Below are positions 36,301 to 45,766 of a stretch of DNA of 64,000 bases, one piece after another. Below the pieces are notes generated by a model. It worked only from the letters and a program-made list of their open reading frames with translations, was not told the origin of the DNA and ran no database searches. Position 1 is the stretch's first letter, and the number at the start of each line of letters is the position of its first letter. This DNA is from DATFJT01 sp965230755 (GTDB lineage Bacteria > Bacteroidota > Bacteroidia > Chitinophagales > Saprospiraceae): assembly GCA_965230755.1 (NCBI GenBank), contig CBDDLT010000009.1:23301-87300 (forward strand). The letters run 5' to 3'. A program made the translations under genes and the position numbers.

Positions 36301-37020
36301 TTGGATAATAGGGATTCGACAAGTTTAAACCAATACATCAGTAGATCCGGGCTTTGCTCCCGTAGAGAAGCAGATCAATTAATCTCTGACGGTCATGTAA
36401 CCATCAATGGGAAAGTGGCCAAACGAGGAAATCGCGTTATTTCTGGAGATCATGTCAAAGTGAAGGGAAAGCTACTTCATCGAAAAGAAAAAAAGGTCTA
36501 CCTTATCTTTAATAAGCCTAAGGGCATTGTCTGCACCACGGATCAAAGAGAGCCCAATAATATTATCAGTTATATTGGATTCAAAAAGAGAATTTTTCCT
36601 GTTGGAAGACTGGACCGGGCTTCACAGGGTTTGATCATCCTCACCAACGATGGCGATATTGTCAATGATATACTTCGTTCTAGATTTGGCCATGAAAAAG
36701 AATACATCGTGAAAGTGAACAAAAAGCTGCGCCCGGACTTTAAGAATAAAATGGAAAATGGGATTCCTGTTTTGGGACAGATTACTAAGCGCTGTAAAGT
36801 TGAAATCTTAGGAGATAGAATGTTTAAAATTATTCTGACACAAGGTCTAAACAGACAAATACGAAGAATGTGTGAGTACTTAGACTATGAAGTACGTTTT
36901 CTAAAGCGTGTAAGAATAATCAACCTTGAATTGGGTAATCTGGAATCAGGGAAGTGGAGAATGATATCAGGAAAAGAGCTAGGTGAACTGAAGGAAAGAA
37001 TAAAAAAAATGAATAATTAA
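36301..37020 (+). CDS. rluF: RluF-like 23S rRNA pseudouridine synthase
   Basis: The 239-residue protein has an S4 RNA-binding domain (LNQYISRSGLCSRREADQLI, residues 9-28), then a RsuA-family catalytic domain with the aspartate in VGRLDRASQGLIILTNDG. The motif QGLNRQIRRMCEYLDYEV with the following RVRIINLELG resembles E. coli RluF (U2604) more than RluB or RluE. No ATG fits, so the start is a TTG at 36301. It follows the OmpA-SPOR gene by 9 bp. Confidence 0.88.
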   Translation: MDNRDSTSLNQYISRSGLCSRREADQLISDGHVTINGKVAKRGNRVISGDHVKVKGKLLHRKEKKVYLIFNKPKGIVCTTDQREPNNIISYIGFKKRIFPVGRLDRASQGLIILTNDGDIVNDILRSRFGHEKEYIVKVNKKLRPDFKNKMENGIPVLGQITKRCKVEILGDRMFKIILTQGLNRQIRRMCEYLDYEVRFLKRVRIINLELGNLESGKWRMISGKELGELKERIKKMNN

Positions 37021-37062
37021 AAATTGAAGGGGCGGATTTTTCATTGATCATTTTTAATTATT
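37012..37062. terminator. Long inverted repeat after rluF
   Basis: AATAATTAAAAAT (37012-37024) is perfectly complementary to ATTTTTAATTATT (37050-37062) across a 25-base loop. The stem is entirely A/T, so it is weak as a terminator; it may instead be a repeat element. Confidence 0.4.
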
Positions 37063-37080
37063 AATTCAATTCTTTGGTAT

Positions 37081-37088
37081 TAATTTTG
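37081..37088 (+). promoter_or_regulatory. -7 box candidate for the gene at 37121
   Basis: TAATTTTG matches TAnnTTTG, 33 bases before the ATG. Confidence 0.3.
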
Positions 37089-37120
37089 ATAAAATAGTTA
37101 CAAATTAAACAGACGAATAA

Positions 37121-37648
37121 ATGGAAATATTAGGGATAGGAAGTAGAGTAAAACATCCGGCTTATGGAGAGGGAGTGGTTATCGAACTCACTGCTGTAGC
37201 ATATCAAATCTGCTTTATGCAGCACGGCATTAAGGCTGTGGGAAAAGAATATGCAAAATTCGAGATAATTGAACGAATTCCACCGAAGGAAACAGTTAGT
37301 TTTACAGAAGCGGAAAAGAGCCTGATCAAAATACTGAAGACCTATTCCGATTTTTCACCCGTGGTTGAGTTAGGAGATAAGTGGCAAGGAGGTCAAATAA
37401 TATTTCAGCCTGGGGAGTCGGACACGAAGGAGAAGACCCTCCCAGTGGAGGCATTTATGCACAAGATAGTAATGGTCCGGGATCGATTAAGAGTAATGGA
37501 ACAAAGAGTGAATAGCCATAAGTTGTTAACGGATGAAGACAAGGTTAATTTACAGCAATATATTACTAGAATTTACGGATCTTTGACTACATTCAATACT
37601 TTCTTTAAATATAAAGATGATCATTTCGTTGGAGAGCGTTCGAAGTAA
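37121..37648 (+). CDS. Conserved hypothetical protein with Tudor/KOW-like N-terminus
   Basis: The 175-residue protein starts MEILGIGSRVKHPAYGEGVVI, a small beta-barrel-like motif also seen at the C-terminus of UvrD/PcrA helicases (GxRVxHPxFGxGxV). The middle is helical (FTEAEKSLIKILKTY) and the C-terminus contains MHKIVMVRDRLRVMEQRVNSH with coiled-coil character. I do not know a function; binding to nucleic acid or RNA polymerase is a guess from the motif. Its last 32 bases overlap the start of the next gene, suggesting translational coupling. Confidence 0.75.
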   Translation: MEILGIGSRVKHPAYGEGVVIELTAVAYQICFMQHGIKAVGKEYAKFEIIERIPPKETVSFTEAEKSLIKILKTYSDFSPVVELGDKWQGGQIIFQPGESDTKEKTLPVEAFMHKIVMVRDRLRVMEQRVNSHKLLTDEDKVNLQQYITRIYGSLTTFNTFFKYKDDHFVGERSK

Positions 37649-38951
37649 AATCCTATCCCTGACATGCTATTTATGGATATCAATTTCATTGGTGTCTTGT
37701 ATTGAGTTTCCCGATAAGTATACCAAGGTAGCTCCGGGACCATGGCGAGCTGAACTCAGCCTTTACGGTACAAGCGATGCTGAAGTTGTCCCCATTGATC
37801 AAAAGAGCTTGAAGGATATTAGAGCAACTAAGATAGATCAAGTTTCTGCAGGGAAATTGCCCTTTACCATGAATTTTGTCTATCCTCAGCCCGACTCTTT
37901 TTACGTCGAAATAATCAATGGAGAAGAGAGAATTGTTGTCGATGACATTCGCTTTGGTCGTAGTTTTCAAACTGCCAAAGATACCATTGAAATACACTTT
38001 ACAGAATACAACACCATGATCAAGGCAACAATAGAAGATCGAATTATGGAAGGTCATTTTATTGATTTTTCAAGAGGGAACTATAAAATTCCTTTTGTTG
38101 CCAAACAAGGCGATAATTACCGGTTTACCGAACTAAAAAAGCCACCGATATCAGAAATAAGTGGTAAGTGGAAAATTCGATTTGAAGAGGAAAGTGGGAG
38201 TTCTTATATCGGAGAGATGCAGTTAGAGGCAGACCAAAATCACTTGTCCGGAACCATTGCTACAGAAACAGGAGATTACAGATATCTGGACGGAACAGTG
38301 CAGGGAAATAAACTTTACCTATCTACTTTTGATGGCACACATCTCTTCCAACTCGAAGGAAAAATATATGGAGAAGACAGTATCGTTGGTGTATTCCATT
38401 CCGGCAATCACTATCGATCTTTTTGGAAGGCAACTCAAGGAAGTGGTGACTTGAGAAACCCAGATGTAATTCTGGAACTTGGCAACGAAGATGTATGGGA
38501 TCTTCAAAGTTTACTTTTGGACAGCTTCGGGATAAATCCAACATTGAACTGGGATAAACCCGTCATTGTCGAATTGATGGGAACCTGGTGTCCGAATTGC
38601 AAGGATGCTTCCTTATTTCTAAACGAGATTCGAAAAAAGCACGAGGAAATACAAATTATAGCTCTGGCTTTTGAAAGAAAAAATCAAAAGAATCCCAAAG
38701 CTCATATCGAAACCTATCAGCAAAAGCTGGATATCGACTATCCTATCTTTTACGCTGGTGTTGCCAGCAAATCTTTGGCATCGGAAAAACTGCCATTTGT
38801 TTCAAAAGTCTATTCTTTTCCCAGCCTCTTTTTCTTCGATAAATCTAAGGCTTTACAAGCCAGCTATTCAGGGTTTTACGGACCAGCCACGGAACAGTAT
38901 GAGCTCGAAAGAGAAAAGCTCAATAAGATGGTTTTGGCTATTTCTCAGTAG
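37617..38951 (+). CDS. TlpA-like thioredoxin-fold lipoprotein
   Basis: The 444-residue protein has a hydrophobic leader ending in a lipobox (ISLVSC, Cys at about residue 29), then about 270 residues of beta-rich sequence with internal similarity (WRAELSLYG and GKWKIRFEEESG regions). The C-terminal thioredoxin domain starts with PVIVELMGTWCPNCKDASLF, where CPNC is the active-site CxxC. Related Bacteroidota proteins (TlpA/ResA-like) act as thiol-disulfide reductases on the periplasmic side. The ATG lies inside the previous gene. The GTWCPNC start supports an active redox centre. Confidence 0.85.
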   Translation: MIISLESVRSKILSLTCYLWISISLVSCIEFPDKYTKVAPGPWRAELSLYGTSDAEVVPIDQKSLKDIRATKIDQVSAGKLPFTMNFVYPQPDSFYVEIINGEERIVVDDIRFGRSFQTAKDTIEIHFTEYNTMIKATIEDRIMEGHFIDFSRGNYKIPFVAKQGDNYRFTELKKPPISEISGKWKIRFEEESGSSYIGEMQLEADQNHLSGTIATETGDYRYLDGTVQGNKLYLSTFDGTHLFQLEGKIYGEDSIVGVFHSGNHYRSFWKATQGSGDLRNPDVILELGNEDVWDLQSLLLDSFGINPTLNWDKPVIVELMGTWCPNCKDASLFLNEIRKKHEEIQIIALAFERKNQKNPKAHIETYQQKLDIDYPIFYAGVASKSLASEKLPFVSKVYSFPSLFFFDKSKALQASYSGFYGPATEQYELEREKLNKMVLAISQ

Positions 38952-38959
38952 AAATTTGT

Positions 38960-39014
38960 TGGCGTTTTGGAGTATTGGCCAATTAGCGTGTTAGCGTATT
39001 GGGGTATTGGATTG
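38960..39014. repeat. Short degenerate tandem repeat
   Basis: Variants of GCGTATTGG and TTAGCGT recur (GGCGTTTTGG, AGTATTGG, TTAGCGTG, TTAGCGTATTGG, GGTATTGG) immediately after the TlpA-like gene. This is a slippage-type repeat with no coding sense. Confidence 0.6.
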
Positions 39015-39210
39015 TGAAATTGGTGAAATATAGCTTGCTTTTTCTCTAGTTTAGCATACAGAAAACTCAACACAGATAACGGATCAATTCTTGGCATTTT
39101 GTCGGAAAACAAGGATGACTTCTATGATACAAAACATTAGGAAAATAATTATTCATTCTCGGAGGGCATTTTTAGGCTTTTCGGAATAGATTTTGCATTT
39201 AGTCCGAGCA

Positions 39211-41265
39211 ATGGACAGTAAATTGTACATATTGCATTGTAGTGAGAATGCAAGTGAAGTATTTCTCATTAATCTCGAGCGTTATTTTAACGACGAATTG
39301 ATCTATATAGATGAAACCCAGACAAAATCCTTTATCCCGGATGGAGAGAAAGTTATTATAATTATAACTGATCAATTCCTTAAGAATAAGAAGTGCCTCG
39401 ATTTACTCAATCGTCCAGATGCTCAGAATTGGGATGTTTTTACAATCATCTATTACCACAGTGGATTAAATCGTGTCGATAAATCTTTCGACGTTAAATC
39501 TCATGGAAAAATAGATCTGTACTACTACAGAAATTTTTGGGAAAGAAGATATATCCATGAAAGAAAATGGATCATCGATTTAGGTAAGGACAAGAAAGAA
39601 GATCAAGATCAGTATCTATTCGACCTTAAGCATCTAAAAAACAATTTCGGTCAAATTGTAGGGCATCTTAATGCCAATCCCAATGCTGTTTTAGAACAAC
39701 TCAAAGAATCTGACTATGCCATCTTGAGACAATGGCTAGAGAATGACGATTCCATCGAAAAAACAGAATTGACCGGCTCCAATGATATTATCTCCAGAGT
39801 ACCCGGAATTAACGTGCATCCGGAAGAATCTGAACAGGCAACCAAGAAAGAATCCAATAAGGAAGAAAATCGTTCTATTGAAAGTGAGTTGTTGAGAAAA
39901 TTGGTTGAATTCAAGAAAAACCAATTGGGAGATTCGAACATTGCTGATGAATACATCAAAGAACAGTTGGCAAAATCCCAGCAGGAACTGGAGAATGAGT
40001 ATCAAAAACATACCGGTCAACTGGATTTGGACGATATTGATGATCTCGAGTCTACTCAACAATTAGACCTCGAACAAAGTACAACTAACGAAGAATTTTC
40101 AGATGATTCCCCAATTATCATTGAGGACGATAGTGATGACATCGAAGATCCAGATTTATCGGATAGAGATAAATTGGAACTAGAATCACTCATCGAACAA
40201 CAATTGCAACAAGAAAAAGAATCGAATCCAAACGAAGAATCCAGTACAAAAGAAGAAAAAGTAGACACCCCAGCAACTGAAATGGCCAAGGATCGCATTT
40301 ATTATGAACTTGCCTTATTTCACTATCACAAGGGGTCCTATGTAGAAGCTCGACATTATTACAACTTAGCTAAGAATATTAACCCCAGATTGTCAAATGA
40401 CCGTAATGAGAGGGCCTTTCGCAATGAAGGTCCTTTACATTACGACAATATTCATGCCTACAATAGTCAGACTAATAAATCCACCTTATCATTGCAAAAC
40501 TACATTCTTATTACCGGTGGCACTTCAGGAATCGGAAAGGCTACCGCTGAAAAACTGGCTTCCAATGGACATAATATTATCATCACTGGAAGGAGGAAAA
40601 AGAGACTGAAAAAACTGTCCGAAGAATGGTCTAAAAAATACGGCGTAGAAGTTGAAACCCTGAAATTCGATATTCGAGATTTTAAAGATACCCGGAAGGC
40701 AGTTTCTAAAATTGAAGAAAAGGGATTGCTCATTGATGTTCTAATCAATAATGCAGGTTTGGCGAGTGGACTGAGCAAAATACAGGATGGAGATATCGAG
40801 GACTGGAATAAAATGATCGATACGAATATCAAAGGATTGCTCCATGCTACCCGATGTATTATTCCTTTAATGATCAAAAGAGGAAAAGGGCATATCATTA
40901 ATATTGGATCAATTGCCGGAAAGGAAGTCTATCCCAGTGGGAATGTTTACAATGCTTCCAAATTTGCCGTAGAAGCCCTAACCAAGGCTATGAGATTGGA
41001 TTTATCCGGACACAATATTCGCGTAAGTCAGGTGTCCCCCGGACATGTAGAAGAAACCGAGTTTGCAGAAGTTCGGTTTCACGGTGACAAAGAAAGGGCC
41101 CAAATCTATCAGGATTTTAATCCTCTCACCAGCCCCGATGTGGCTGATATTATCTATTTCATCCTAACGCGTTCAGAGCATGTCAATATTCAGGATGTAT
41201 TGGTAATGGGTACGCAACAGGCCAGTGCTAATCTAATCGACCGATCAGGAAGAAAGTTTGATTAA
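39211..41265 (+). CDS. TIR-like / acidic linker / TPR / short-chain dehydrogenase fusion
   Basis: The 684-residue protein combines unusual parts. Residues 1-130 (KLYILHCSENASEVFLINLE, VIIIITDQFLKNKKCLDLL) look like a TIR fold by pattern, though the position of the catalytic Glu appears to be Leu. Residues about 190-350 are acidic and Gln-rich. A single TPR-like hairpin (YYELALFHYHKGSYVEARHY) follows. Residues 431-684 form a classical SDR oxidoreductase with ITGGTSGIGKAT, NNAGLA, the Ser of IGSIAG and YNASK. The YdfG-like SDR part should bind NAD(P). The frame can start at TTG 39193, but ATG 39211 is preferred. Overall role is unknown. Confidence 0.8.
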   Translation: MDSKLYILHCSENASEVFLINLERYFNDELIYIDETQTKSFIPDGEKVIIIITDQFLKNKKCLDLLNRPDAQNWDVFTIIYYHSGLNRVDKSFDVKSHGKIDLYYYRNFWERRYIHERKWIIDLGKDKKEDQDQYLFDLKHLKNNFGQIVGHLNANPNAVLEQLKESDYAILRQWLENDDSIEKTELTGSNDIISRVPGINVHPEESEQATKKESNKEENRSIESELLRKLVEFKKNQLGDSNIADEYIKEQLAKSQQELENEYQKHTGQLDLDDIDDLESTQQLDLEQSTTNEEFSDDSPIIIEDDSDDIEDPDLSDRDKLELESLIEQQLQQEKESNPNEESSTKEEKVDTPATEMAKDRIYYELALFHYHKGSYVEARHYYNLAKNINPRLSNDRNERAFRNEGPLHYDNIHAYNSQTNKSTLSLQNYILITGGTSGIGKATAEKLASNGHNIIITGRRKKRLKKLSEEWSKKYGVEVETLKFDIRDFKDTRKAVSKIEEKGLLIDVLINNAGLASGLSKIQDGDIEDWNKMIDTNIKGLLHATRCIIPLMIKRGKGHIINIGSIAGKEVYPSGNVYNASKFAVEALTKAMRLDLSGHNIRVSQVSPGHVEETEFAEVRFHGDKERAQIYQDFNPLTSPDVADIIYFILTRSEHVNIQDVLVMGTQQASANLIDRSGRKFD

Positions 41266-41719
41266 TTCATAATGAAAATTAATAGTGAATTATTACGGGG
41301 GCTTATTTGGGTTAAAAAATCAGCCACCTCGGTAGGCAGCTGACAATTTAAACGTAAACTTTTTAAAGTGATTAAGAAATCACAATTACTAAATTCCGTC
41401 TTTTTATCTTAGTAATAAACCTTAATATCTGCCTGCAGTATAATTGAATGCTATTTTATGCTTATTTAGATATCAATGAAGTATGATTGCATAGAGCATG
41501 AAATTCCACTAAACTAGGCCTGAAGTAAAACTTTATCACTTTCGGCATGCACCATATATATTAAGTCAGGTTTAATGCTGTTTAAAACTTAACTACGTTT
41601 AGCAGAATTAAAAACACCGAATATCCATTGACATCCGGTGTTATTATAATAGCGTAAACTTGTGATAATCTTTATTTTATTCTAGTTTAATAAGCTTTAG
41701 TTAAAACTATGAACAACAG
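41266..41719. other. 454-bp convergent intergenic region
   Basis: There is no gene here. It holds an AT-rich repeat stretch right after the stop (TAATTCA...TGAATTA), a weak hairpin around 41323-41344 (CAGCCACCT...AGGCAGCTG with two mismatches) for the SDR fusion gene, and a terminator for the minus-strand surface-protein gene. Confidence 0.5.
41613..41642 (-). terminator. Terminator of the DUF11 surface-protein operon
   Basis: On the minus strand AACACCG/CGGTGTT pair as a 7-bp stem around a 16-base loop and are followed by TTTTAATTC. It lies 78 bp beyond the stop of the gene at 41720. Confidence 0.65.
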
Positions 41720-44700
41720 TTAATGACTTCCCGGTGGAATGATAATAACGCCGAAACAGTTGCCATCTGGACAGCATTTCTCTGTACTTATACAAACTGG
41801 ACAACACGAACCTACTATACAATTATCAGAACCATCAGCCTCGAAAATGTAACATTTCCTTGACCCAGCAGAACCTATGTCAGACCCCCTCAAGGTAAGT
41901 TCTTGTCCTGTACCAACGATTGAACCTTTTGTCATAGTGACATCATCGTATTCGTACCATACGTAATTCGAGAAGCCTGGATCTGCTGTTAAAACTGCAA
42001 CATTAGAATCATCATCACAAATGAGATTTTCATTCGGTTCACAAGGTTGAAGAACCACAATGTCCTCAGGGTCTTCATCGTCTTCGTCTAGAATACCATC
42101 TCCATCGCTATCTCTTCCATCATCGTCGACATGATTATCTTCAGGAGAATTTACCGTTCCACCGGCATCATTACCTTGAATATTATCTGGAGTACTGTCT
42201 ATGTCAAAACCAAAACCGTTGGCACTGTTATCGTCATCGTCCATTTGGCTGATCTCAGCCCTGTTTACCAATACAGTGCCAGTAAAATCCGAATCAATTT
42301 GTGTCTCTATCTGAAGAATATGGCATTCCCCCGGAGCCAGAAAGTCAATATCATTCGCCGTTCTTGCAGAATGAGAAGAGGCATCATAGATCCACATCGG
42401 ATCAATGACCGTAAGCCCGTCAGGCAAATAGTCCGTTACGTAAATATTGTAGCTATCGGTAGTATCCGTCTGGTTGCAGACCTCAATATCAAATACAACC
42501 CGATCTCCGGGATCAAATGGTCCTGGTGTGGTAACATTAATCGTCTTTCTCAAGGCCAAATCCATAGTGGTAAACAAAACCCTAGCAACATCGTGATCAT
42601 CTTCATCCAGAATACCATCTCCATCACTGTCATAACCATCATCATCTACATGATTGTCCTCGGGCTCATCAGGCAATGGTATATTCTGATTATCGGAAAT
42701 AGCATCCGGTTCACTATCCGCATCGACAGGATTAGCTGTCCCTCTCTCAGACGAAAAGGAATTGATCTCTGCATAATTATACCACACCGTGTCTGTTCTT
42801 AACATAGGATCAAAGCTTTCCAAAAAAATACTGACACAACTCGTATCACCTGGACTCAAGGGTCCGTCAATACTTGTGCTGACTAATGTTGGATCTGTAC
42901 CGCCATCTAAGTTCCAGCCAGAATTAATAGCGCCTACCCAATTATACCCCACTGGTATATAATCTGTAATGCCTATACTTACAGCTCCTTCATTCCCTTG
43001 ATTGATTACACAAATTTGGTATTCTATCGTGTCTCCAATTACACGAGCCGGATCACCCAGTAATATTTTGTACAAGGCCAAGTCGTAAACTTCTACATAG
43101 GCAGGATCATGATCATCTTCATCAGTGCTATCAATACCATCTCCTATTGTTCCCGTACCATTACCATCAACAAAGTTATCTGCCGCACTCTCTGGCATTC
43201 CTCCCGGATCATCGCTTTCATTGTCATTTGGCGAACTGTCGATATCTATACCAGGGCTTCCATCTATTTGCGAGAAATTACTAATCTCACTGTAATTGAT
43301 ATAGTTTCCATCAACCCCGTCATTAACCAACAAAAGATCAACATAAATAATGGTGTCCTCACCGGCATAAAGTGTATCGCCAATAGTCGTATATATTTTG
43401 GGATCTGAACCTGTCCAATCGGGGTTCGATACTCCCGCCGATGTAAATCCACCAGGAATATAATCAACTAGCTCAATGTCCTTGGCTGGAAGATTCCCCT
43501 GGTTAATAAGCTGTATTGCAAATCGAACAATGTCTCCATACTTATACGTTCCATTGCTTCCATCCAATGTTTTCCTCAATGCCAAATCCATCAGGGGAAC
43601 TGTTGCCGGGTCATGGTCATCCTCGTCTTCGCTTATTGCAGGTCCTCCTCCTAATGTATTATTATCGTCAGGGTCCCCTGGAAGTACATTATTATCGTTG
43701 GTATCATCATTATCTGGGGTACTATCGACATCATCCGTATTGCCATTTGTATCCCGAACATAACTAATCTCAGCATAATTAATTAAATTATCAGCTTGAG
43801 CCCCCTGTACTATTTGTAAAGTAATGGGAACAGTAAAACACTCCCCACTTAAAAATCCTCCTGCGTCCATAAACCCATCACCTGGATAGAATTCCCGACT
43901 GGCACTTACTCCGGAGGATCCTAAAGTTCCTGGCGTCCAATTGGGATCATTAAGAATATACCCACTGGGAATATAATCAGTTATCTCTATTGAATCTATC
44001 GTATTATTGATCCCCTGGTTACAAACTTCGATATCGAAAGTAGCATTGCTGCCAATCATCAGTGGAATATCAAGATCTCCTGCATATACTTTTCTCAGAG
44101 CGGCATCCATACAGTTTTCGACGGTTACCGTAGTTGAAGCTACATCAGTACAGCCATTATTTGTTACTGTAACACTATATGTTGTAGTACTTGACGGAGA
44201 AACCACCTTGGAATTGCCTGTTCCCAGTCCATGGCTCCACGAATAAGTACCTCCTCCGGAAGCAGTGAGTATAGTAGACTCACCTGAACAGATATTAGTC
44301 GGGCTTGCTGATAATCGCGCATTAGGAGGATTTGAAGTATTAGTAATTCTAGCCGACAAATATCGATTACATGCTCCTCCGGTTACCGTTATTCGATAAG
44401 TACCCGGAGCTAAATTGTTGGCCGTTGGCCCGGAACTAACATTCGGACTCCAAGTATAGGAAGATGCGCCTGAAGCTGAAATCGAAATAGAACCATTGCT
44501 TTGACCACAAGTTGCATTACTAACGCTTGAAATACTTGCGCTCAAAAAACAACAATCAGGAATTCTGGTGTTATTTCCACTTAAATCAAATGTTGCCAAA
44601 TCCTGGTAATTAGAATGCTCTAGAAGTCCTGTACCAGTGTTTAGACAATAACTAGTACCTAATGGTGGAGCCGTCTCTCCTTGCTGAGTACAACTTACGA

Positions 44701-44875
44701 AAAAAGTACCTGCAGGACCTGTTGCTTGAACACTTGTGATTCCTGAGGCCGTAACGGATGTAATAACATAAGTATTACAACATTGCCCGAACATTGTTGC
44801 TGGAGTCACCAACAGCCAAAAAAAGAATACGGATAATACGCCTGAAACGTTTATTGATATATAATTTCTTTTCAT
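41720..44875 (-). CDS. Large DUF11-repeat surface protein with SprB-like and Ig-like modules
   Basis: The 1,051-residue protein has a signal peptide (VLSVFFFWLLVTPATMFG). A SprB-like module follows (NATCGQSNGSISISASG, NNLAPGTYRITVTGG), then an Ig-like module (CSGESTILTASGGGTYSW). Four DUF11-type domains come next, each with [MD]xALRK or LALYK and TDYIPxGY. They are joined by Asp-rich linkers with DDGxDSDGDGILDEDDHD, which resemble calcium-binding thrombospondin type 3 repeats. The protein ends CCPDGNCFGVIIIPPGSH with no recognisable T9SS sorting domain. A GTG lies one codon before the chosen ATG. It is probably an extracellular adhesin or sheath protein, co-transcribed with the gene at 44894. 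Confidence 0.85.
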   Translation of the reverse strand: MKRNYISINVSGVLSVFFFWLLVTPATMFGQCCNTYVITSVTASGITSVQATGPAGTFFVSCTQQGETAPPLGTSYCLNTGTGLLEHSNYQDLATFDLSGNNTRIPDCCFLSASISSVSNATCGQSNGSISISASGASSYTWSPNVSSGPTANNLAPGTYRITVTGGACNRYLSARITNTSNPPNARLSASPTNICSGESTILTASGGGTYSWSHGLGTGNSKVVSPSSTTTYSVTVTNNGCTDVASTTVTVENCMDAALRKVYAGDLDIPLMIGSNATFDIEVCNQGINNTIDSIEITDYIPSGYILNDPNWTPGTLGSSGVSASREFYPGDGFMDAGGFLSGECFTVPITLQIVQGAQADNLINYAEISYVRDTNGNTDDVDSTPDNDDTNDNNVLPGDPDDNNTLGGGPAISEDEDDHDPATVPLMDLALRKTLDGSNGTYKYGDIVRFAIQLINQGNLPAKDIELVDYIPGGFTSAGVSNPDWTGSDPKIYTTIGDTLYAGEDTIIYVDLLLVNDGVDGNYINYSEISNFSQIDGSPGIDIDSSPNDNESDDPGGMPESAADNFVDGNGTGTIGDGIDSTDEDDHDPAYVEVYDLALYKILLGDPARVIGDTIEYQICVINQGNEGAVSIGITDYIPVGYNWVGAINSGWNLDGGTDPTLVSTSIDGPLSPGDTSCVSIFLESFDPMLRTDTVWYNYAEINSFSSERGTANPVDADSEPDAISDNQNIPLPDEPEDNHVDDDGYDSDGDGILDEDDHDVARVLFTTMDLALRKTINVTTPGPFDPGDRVVFDIEVCNQTDTTDSYNIYVTDYLPDGLTVIDPMWIYDASSHSARTANDIDFLAPGECHILQIETQIDSDFTGTVLVNRAEISQMDDDDNSANGFGFDIDSTPDNIQGNDAGGTVNSPEDNHVDDDGRDSDGDGILDEDDEDPEDIVVLQPCEPNENLICDDDSNVAVLTADPGFSNYVWYEYDDVTMTKGSIVGTGQELTLRGSDIGSAGSRKCYIFEADGSDNCIVGSCCPVCISTEKCCPDGNCFGVIIIPPGSH

Positions 44876-44893
44876 CACTAATCTTGTTAATAA

Positions 44894-45766
44894 TTATTTA
44901 GACTTGATTTCAATTCTCTCTGATTTCACCAAAAAGTCACCTTTTTCTAATTTGATTTTATGAGTGGTGATATCATTTCCTAAAAGGTCAATCTTAGGGC
45001 TTCGATTAATACAAACAATACCTATCTCAGGGATAAAAGTTAATTCGACCTTCTCTTCTGATTTTAAATTCAGCTTTCCAAATAAGTACTTCTCAAGGAC
45101 TACCTTTTGGTCAATGACATAGGTCTTATAGTCCTTTCCGCCAATGTCCAAATTTCGTATTTCAATTACATGCCTATTGGTGACCTCCATGCTGTAGTCA
45201 ATGAATTCATCATTGAATCTGCTCAACTTAAAATCACAGTTAATATCTTCTAATTGCTCACCTAAAATTGGACTTCGAGGTATACTGTACAACATCCCCT
45301 CACGAGAAAAATCGATACTTGTGTCGAAGTAGATATCAGTTGGAGAGAGTATTATTTCAGGAGAAACTAATAATTCATTTTTTTGAATTGTTAGCTTGAA
45401 CTCATTACTGAGATTAATAGGATTTGGCAATTTCTTCCTTAAGAATTCATAAGTTATCTTAACCTCATCAGGACCCTCTTTTTCATACTTGAATTTTGCC
45501 GTACCCCAATGATCCAATTCTAATCTCTGATACATGGTTATTTCCCCTTCCCATATATTCTGACCTCTTGTAGTCTTAAGTTGAAACAAAAAGGGAATTA
45601 GAAAAATTAAAGAAATCCAATTCACTCTTAATCGTCCAATAGCATTATATGCGAGGGCTAAGCCTTCTGTTTGCAGATAACACCGCCACCATTGTTCAAT
45701 TGCATGGACTTTTTTGGTAGTTTTTTCCTTGTTGCGGAAATTTAATTTCTTACAAAAAAACATCAT
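44894..45766 (-). CDS. Predicted exported protein of unknown function, adhesin-operon partner
   Basis: The 290-residue protein has a hydrophobic segment at about residues 50-66 (WISLIFLIPFLFQL) followed by a possible cleavage region (TTRGQ). The 48 residues before it are basic and unlike a normal signal peptide, so the true start may be an unrecognised downstream codon. The rest is beta-rich with charged strands (NIWEGEITMYQRLELDHWG, KVELTFIPEIGIVCINRSP). I do not recognise a family. It ends 18 bp before the start of the DUF11 protein gene and is probably the first gene of that operon. Confidence 0.6.
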   Translation of the reverse strand: MMFFCKKLNFRNKEKTTKKVHAIEQWWRCYLQTEGLALAYNAIGRLRVNWISLIFLIPFLFQLKTTRGQNIWEGEITMYQRLELDHWGTAKFKYEKEGPDEVKITYEFLRKKLPNPINLSNEFKLTIQKNELLVSPEIILSPTDIYFDTSIDFSREGMLYSIPRSPILGEQLEDINCDFKLSRFNDEFIDYSMEVTNRHVIEIRNLDIGGKDYKTYVIDQKVVLEKYLFGKLNLKSEEKVELTFIPEIGIVCINRSPKIDLLGNDITTHKIKLEKGDFLVKSERIEIKSK

